A stretch of 64,000 nt of DNA from Gaiellasilicea sp037720595 (GTDB lineage: Bacteria; Actinomycetota; Thermoleophilia; Gaiellales; Gaiellaceae): contig JBBJLW010000009.1 in NCBI GenBank assembly GCA_037720595.1, positions 1 through 64,000 on the forward strand, written 5' to 3'. The notes beneath the pieces were generated by a model, which saw nothing but the letters and a program-made list of their open reading frames with translations, was not told where the DNA came from and made no database searches. Made by a program: the position numbers and the translations under genes. Of this stretch, positions 60,659-64,000 are shown piece by piece; position 1 is the stretch's first letter; each line of letters begins with the position of its first letter.

Positions 60659-62494
60659 ATGGCGAAAGCCGTGGAGCAGCTCGAGCAGGTGACGATCCGC
60701 TTCGCCGGCGACTCGGGTGACGGGATGCAGCTGACCGGCGACCGCTTCACCAGCGAGACCGCGGTGATGGGGAACGACCTCTCGACGCTGCCCGACTTCC
60801 CAGCCGAGATCCGCGCGCCCGCCGGCTCGCTCCCGGGGGTCTCCGGCTTCCAGCTCCACTTCGCCGACCACGACATCCTCACCCCCGGCGACGCGCCGAA
60901 CGTCCTTGTCGCGATGAACCCGGCGGCGCTGAAGACGAACATCCGCGACCTGCCCAAGGGCGGCACGCTGATCGTCGACACCGACCAGTTCAAGGAGCGC
61001 AACCTGCAGAAGGCGGGGTACGCGGCGAGCCCGCTCGAGGACGGCTCGCTCGACGACTACCACCTCCACTCGGTCGCGCTCACCTCGATGACCGTCGAGG
61101 GCCTGAAGGGGATCGCAGGGATCACCCCGCGCGAGGCCGAGCGCTCGAAGAACTTCTTCGCGCTCGGGCTGATGAGCTGGCTCTACAACCGGCCCACCGA
61201 CGGCACGCTCGGGTTCATCGAGCAGAAGTTCGGCAAGCGGCCCGAGATCGCGCAGGCGAACGCGACCGCGTTCAAGGCCGGCTACGCCTACGGCGAGACC
61301 TCCGAGGACTTCGCCGTCAGCTACCAGATCGCGCCGGCGCCGATGGCTCCCGGCACCTACCGCCAGATCTCCGGGAACACGGCGCTCGCCTACGGACTGA
61401 TCGCCGCCTCGAAGCTCTCGGGGCTCGACCTCTTCCTCGGCGCCTATCCGATCACGCCCGCCTCCTCGATCCTGGAGGAGCTCGCGCGGCACAAGGCGTT
61501 CGGCGTGCGGACGTTCCAGGCCGAGGACGAAATCGCGGCGGTCGGCGCCGCGCTGGGGGCTGCGTTCGGCGGCTCGCTCGGTGTCTCCACCTCGGCAGGC
61601 CCGGGCATCGTGCTGAAGCAGGAGACGATCGGGCTCGCGATCATGCTCGAGCTGCCGCTCCTGATCCTCGACATCCAGCGCGCCGGGCCCTCGACCGGGA
61701 TGCCGACGAAGCCGGAGCAGGCCGACCTCCTGATGGTGCTCTTCGGCCGGAACGGCGAGAGCCCCGTGCCGGTGATCGCCGCGTCGACGCCCTCCCAGTG
61801 CTTCCACGCGGCGATCGAGGCGGCGCGGATCGCGCTCAAGTACCGCACACCCGTCTACCTGCTTTCAGACGCGTACCTGGCGAACGGGTCGGAGCCGTGG
61901 CTCCTCCCCGACGTGGCGACGCTGCCGGACATCTCGACGACGTTCGCCACCGAGCCAGAAGGCTTCGAGCCCTACGCCCGCGACGCCGAGACGCTCGCGC
62001 GGCCCTGGGCAATCCCCGGCACGCCGGGGCTCGAGCACCGGATCGGCGGGCTCGAGAAGGCCGACGTAACCGGCTCGATCTCCTACGACCCCGACAACCA
62101 CGACTTGATGACCCGCCTGCGCGCGGCCAAGGTGGCCGCGATCGCGAACGACATCCCGCTGCTCGAGGTCGACGATCCGGACGGCGCCACGACCCTCGTG
62201 CTCGGCTGGGGCTCGACCTACGGCCCCATCGGCGCCGCGGTCAAGCGCGTGCGGCGCGCGGGGGTCAAGGTCGCGCAGGCGCACCTCCACTACCTGAACC
62301 CGTTCCCGCGCAACCTGGGCGAAGTGCTGCACGGCTACGAGAAGATCCTGATCCCGGAGATGAACCTCGGCCAGCTTTTGAAGCTCGTGCGCGCCGAGTT
62401 CCTCGTCGACGCGGTCGGCTACAACCGCGTCCGCGGGCTCCCGTTCAAGGCGTCCGAGCTCGCCGAGGCGATCACGGCGCTGGTGGACCAGTGA
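60659..62494 (+). CDS. korA: 2-oxoacid:ferredoxin oxidoreductase, alpha subunit (gamma-alpha fusion)
   Basis: 611 residues. An N-terminal gamma-type domain (TIRFAGDSGDGMQLTGDRFT, GSLPGVSGFQLHFADHDILT) is fused to the pyrimidine domain (LFLGAYPITPASSILEELAR, FQAEDEIAAVGAALGAAFGG). C-terminal HLHYLNPFPRNLGEVLHGYE matches KorA. It works with KorB to interconvert 2-oxoglutarate (or a related oxoacid) and succinyl-CoA with ferredoxin. Usually korB follows directly; here two small genes lie between. Confidence 0.92.
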   Translation: MAKAVEQLEQVTIRFAGDSGDGMQLTGDRFTSETAVMGNDLSTLPDFPAEIRAPAGSLPGVSGFQLHFADHDILTPGDAPNVLVAMNPAALKTNIRDLPKGGTLIVDTDQFKERNLQKAGYAASPLEDGSLDDYHLHSVALTSMTVEGLKGIAGITPREAERSKNFFALGLMSWLYNRPTDGTLGFIEQKFGKRPEIAQANATAFKAGYAYGETSEDFAVSYQIAPAPMAPGTYRQISGNTALAYGLIAASKLSGLDLFLGAYPITPASSILEELARHKAFGVRTFQAEDEIAAVGAALGAAFGGSLGVSTSAGPGIVLKQETIGLAIMLELPLLILDIQRAGPSTGMPTKPEQADLLMVLFGRNGESPVPVIAASTPSQCFHAAIEAARIALKYRTPVYLLSDAYLANGSEPWLLPDVATLPDISTTFATEPEGFEPYARDAETLARPWAIPGTPGLEHRIGGLEKADVTGSISYDPDNHDLMTRLRAAKVAAIANDIPLLEVDDPDGATTLVLGWGSTYGPIGAAVKRVRRAGVKVAQAHLHYLNPFPRNLGEVLHGYEKILIPEMNLGQLLKLVRAEFLVDAVGYNRVRGLPFKASELAEAITALVDQ

Positions 62495-62504
62495 GAGTCG
62501 GGCA

Positions 62505-62750
62505 GTGAGGCCGAAGAAGCCGAGACAGGACGCGCGCGGCCTCCTGCTCAAGGAGCAGCCGTTCTCCTACCGCGCGCGCAAGGATGGGTCGGTCGAGATC
62601 CTCTGGAAGGGCCGGCGGGCGACCGCGCTCTCGGGGAAGCTCGCGGAGCGCTTCCTCGAGCAGGCGCCGGCCGAGGACGAGCATGGGAAGCAGCTGCTGA
62701 TGGCGAAGGCGACGGGCAACTTCAAGCGCGGGAACGAGAGGAAGCAATGA
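62505..62750 (+). CDS. Small basic hypothetical protein between korA and korB
   Basis: 81 residues from GTG 62505, 10 bases after korA. DARGLLLKEQPFSYRARKDG, KGRRATALSGKLAERFLEQA and a basic tail NFKRGNERKQ. Basic and helical overall; no enzyme motif. It overlaps the next gene by ATGA, so it is likely translated together with korA and korB. The family is not one I can name. Confidence 0.55.
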   Translation: MRPKKPRQDARGLLLKEQPFSYRARKDGSVEILWKGRRATALSGKLAERFLEQAPAEDEHGKQLLMAKATGNFKRGNERKQ

Positions 62751-63076
62751 GAGAGCGCGTCAAGGATCTGCCGCTGATCGTCGCCGACGGTTGCACGCTC
62801 TCGCCGGACGGGCTCGCCGATCAGGCCGGTCGCGCCACGCGGCTGCTTCCGTCGGTCGCGAGCCTGGAGCGGTCGGAGGACGAGCTGCGTGTGACGTTCG
62901 GCGACGGCGTCGACCGTGCGCTCGTCGAGGAGGTCGTAGCGACCGAGCAGCAGTGCTGCTCGTTCCTCGAGATCGAGTACGACGGCGCCACGCGGCTCCT
63001 GCGGATCGCGGCGCACGACGCGCAGGGACGGGAGATCGTCGGCCAGATGGCGGCGTTCTTCGGGGAGGCTCGATGA
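62747..63076 (+). CDS. Hypothetical protein with QQCCSF motif between korA and korB
   Basis: 109 residues, starting in an ATGA overlap and ending in an ATGA overlap with korB. LPLIVADGCTLSPDGLADQA, VDRALVEEVVATEQQCCSFL and ATRLLRIAAHDAQGREIVGQ. The twin Cys after EQQ resembles small thiol- or metal-binding domains seen near mercury/arsenic genes, but no match is certain. Coupling suggests a role with the oxidoreductase. Confidence 0.55.
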   Translation: MRERVKDLPLIVADGCTLSPDGLADQAGRATRLLPSVASLERSEDELRVTFGDGVDRALVEEVVATEQQCCSFLEIEYDGATRLLRIAAHDAQGREIVGQMAAFFGEAR

Positions 63077-64000
63077 GCGAGAACGGGAACGGGCTGGTGC
63101 AGCTGACGAAGAAGGACTTCACCTCCGACCAGGAGGTGCGCTGGTGCCCGGGCTGCGGCGACTACGCGATCCTGAACGCCGTCCAGAGCTTCATGCCCGA
63201 GCTCGGGCTGAAGCGCGAGAACATCGTCTTCGTCTCCGGGATCGGTTGCGCCGCGCGGTTCCCGTACTACATGGAGACCTACGGGATGCACTCGATCCAC
63301 GGGCGTGCGCCGGCGATCGCGACCGGTCTTTCCGTCTCACGACCTGACCTCTCCGTGTGGGTCGTGACCGGCGACGGCGACGCGCTCTCGATCGGCGGCA
63401 ACCACCTGATCCACGCGCTCCGGCGGAACGTGAACCTGAAGATCCTGCTCTTCAACAACCGGATCTACGGGCTGACGAAGGGCCAGTACTCGCCGACGAG
63501 CGAGCTCGGGAAGGTGACGAAATCGACGCCGATGGGGTCGCTCGATCATCCGTTCAATCCTCTCTCGTTGGCGATCGGCGCCGAGGCGAGCTTCGTCGCG
63601 CGCGCGATCGACACCGACAAGAAGGAGCTGACCGAGGTGCTCCGCGCCGCCGCGCACCACAAGGGGAGCGCCTTCGTCGAGATCTACCAGAACTGCAACA
63701 TCTACAACGACAACGCCTTCGACTTCGTCCGCGAGCAGAAGGAGAACCGGCTCTATCTCAGGCACGGCGAGCCGATCGTCTGGGGCGAGAAGGGCGTGCG
63801 GCTGCGCCCGGACGGCTCACCGGAGGTCGTGCCGGCGTCGTCGGACGGGCTGCTGATCCACGACGCGCATGCGCCTGAGCCGGCGCACGCGTTCGCGCTC
63901 TCGCGGATGACGCAAACCGTGATCGGCGCGACTCCGATGGGGGTCTTCCGCTCGGTCGAGCGCCCGGTCTACGACGAGCTGATGGCCGAGCAGATCGAGA
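63073..64000 (+). CDS. korB: 2-oxoacid:ferredoxin oxidoreductase, beta subunit (partial)
   Basis: Starts at ATG 63073 and runs off the right edge; 309 codons seen. RWCPGCGDYAILNAVQSFMP (cluster Cys and TPP), FVSGIGCAARFPYYMETYGM, VWVVTGDGDALSIGGNHLIH (TPP Mg motif GDGD) and LLFNNRIYGLTKGQYSPTSE are KorB signatures. It holds the thiamine diphosphate and [4Fe-4S] cluster and forms the active enzyme with KorA. The end of the protein is outside the window. Confidence 0.92.
   Translation, partial: MSENGNGLVQLTKKDFTSDQEVRWCPGCGDYAILNAVQSFMPELGLKRENIVFVSGIGCAARFPYYMETYGMHSIHGRAPAIATGLSVSRPDLSVWVVTGDGDALSIGGNHLIHALRRNVNLKILLFNNRIYGLTKGQYSPTSELGKVTKSTPMGSLDHPFNPLSLAIGAEASFVARAIDTDKKELTEVLRAAAHHKGSAFVEIYQNCNIYNDNAFDFVREQKENRLYLRHGEPIVWGEKGVRLRPDGSPEVVPASSDGLLIHDAHAPEPAHAFALSRMTQTVIGATPMGVFRSVERPVYDELMAEQIE

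Overview
The window is 64 kb of gap-poor bacterial chromosome, very GC-rich (about 70% by eye), with many GTG/TTG starts and many genes overlapping by 1-4 bases. An F420-type oxidoreductase, a SigR/RsrA-like sigma/anti-sigma pair with its own promoter, CoxSML-type molybdenum hydroxylase genes, a DipZ-type CcdA-thioredoxin fusion and a PAC2-family protein together suggest a high-GC actinobacterium, most likely of the Thermoleophilia (Gaiellales/Solirubrobacterales) branch. The branch is inference: there is no rRNA, ribosomal protein or other marker here. I see no tRNA, rRNA, CRISPR array, insertion sequence or prophage.

Layout. 1-9.1 kb: end of an F420 oxidoreductase, bolA-grxD, a membrane HtrA protease, a YbdK-type ligase, an FtsX-like exporter (permease plus double ATPase) and a small metal-binding HMA protein. 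9.1-10.1 kb: an autoregulated ECF sigma factor and zinc anti-sigma factor. 10-17.6 kb (minus strand): M32 carboxypeptidase (frameshifted), amidohydrolase, molybdenum hydroxylase small/large/medium subunits, a cyclophilin lipoprotein and a MocA-like nucleotidyltransferase. 17.6-30.5 kb: M24 peptidase, acetyl-CoA synthetase, cell-wall enzymes (class A beta-lactamase-like hydrolase, L,D-transpeptidase, M15 peptidase), an M16 peptidase, a SIS-domain sugar-phosphate protein, a GH13 glucosidase and metallo-beta-lactamase-fold hydrolases. 30.7-34.4 kb: OsmC, class V aminotransferase, epimerase and class III alcohol dehydrogenase in one overlapping minus-strand operon. 34.6-41.6 kb: a mismatch-uracil-glycosylase/NUDIX fusion, an ArsR-SRPBCC pair, NAD synthetase, an SDR and an acyl-CoA synthetase. 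41.6-44.4 kb: an XRE-TPR regulator followed by a 34-residue exported-looking peptide. 44.4-59.9 kb: selD, heme A synthase, PAC2 protein, aldo/keto reductase, DipZ, a DEAD/DEAH helicase (frameshifted), pgl, proC, AlkA-like glycosylase, methyltransferases and an O-antigen-ligase-like protein. 59.9-64 kb: a VOC protein and a 2-oxoacid:ferredoxin oxidoreductase operon in which two small genes lie between korA and korB; korB runs off the right edge.

Most interesting points. (1) The XRE-TPR regulator plus small secreted-type peptide at 41.8-43.5 kb has the architecture of RRNPP peptide quorum sensing, which is best known from Firmicutes. (2) A 15-bp palindrome GTGTTG-N3-CAACAC occurs three times, always inside a coding region, in the same reading phase, in the linker between two protein domains (twice in the double ATPase, once in NAD synthetase); it looks like a small in-frame palindromic element. 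(3) One polypeptide joins a Mug/TDG-type DNA glycosylase to a NUDIX hydrolase and lacks a standard start codon.

Four genes carry a single frameshift each (M32 peptidase, BAAT-like hydrolase, MBL protein, helicase). Because all four are otherwise well preserved, assembly indels are at least as likely as true decay. Half of the twelve convergent gene junctions share a 4-bp stop palindrome, so tail-to-tail genes here have almost no room for classical terminators; the one clear intrinsic terminator sits in front of selD.
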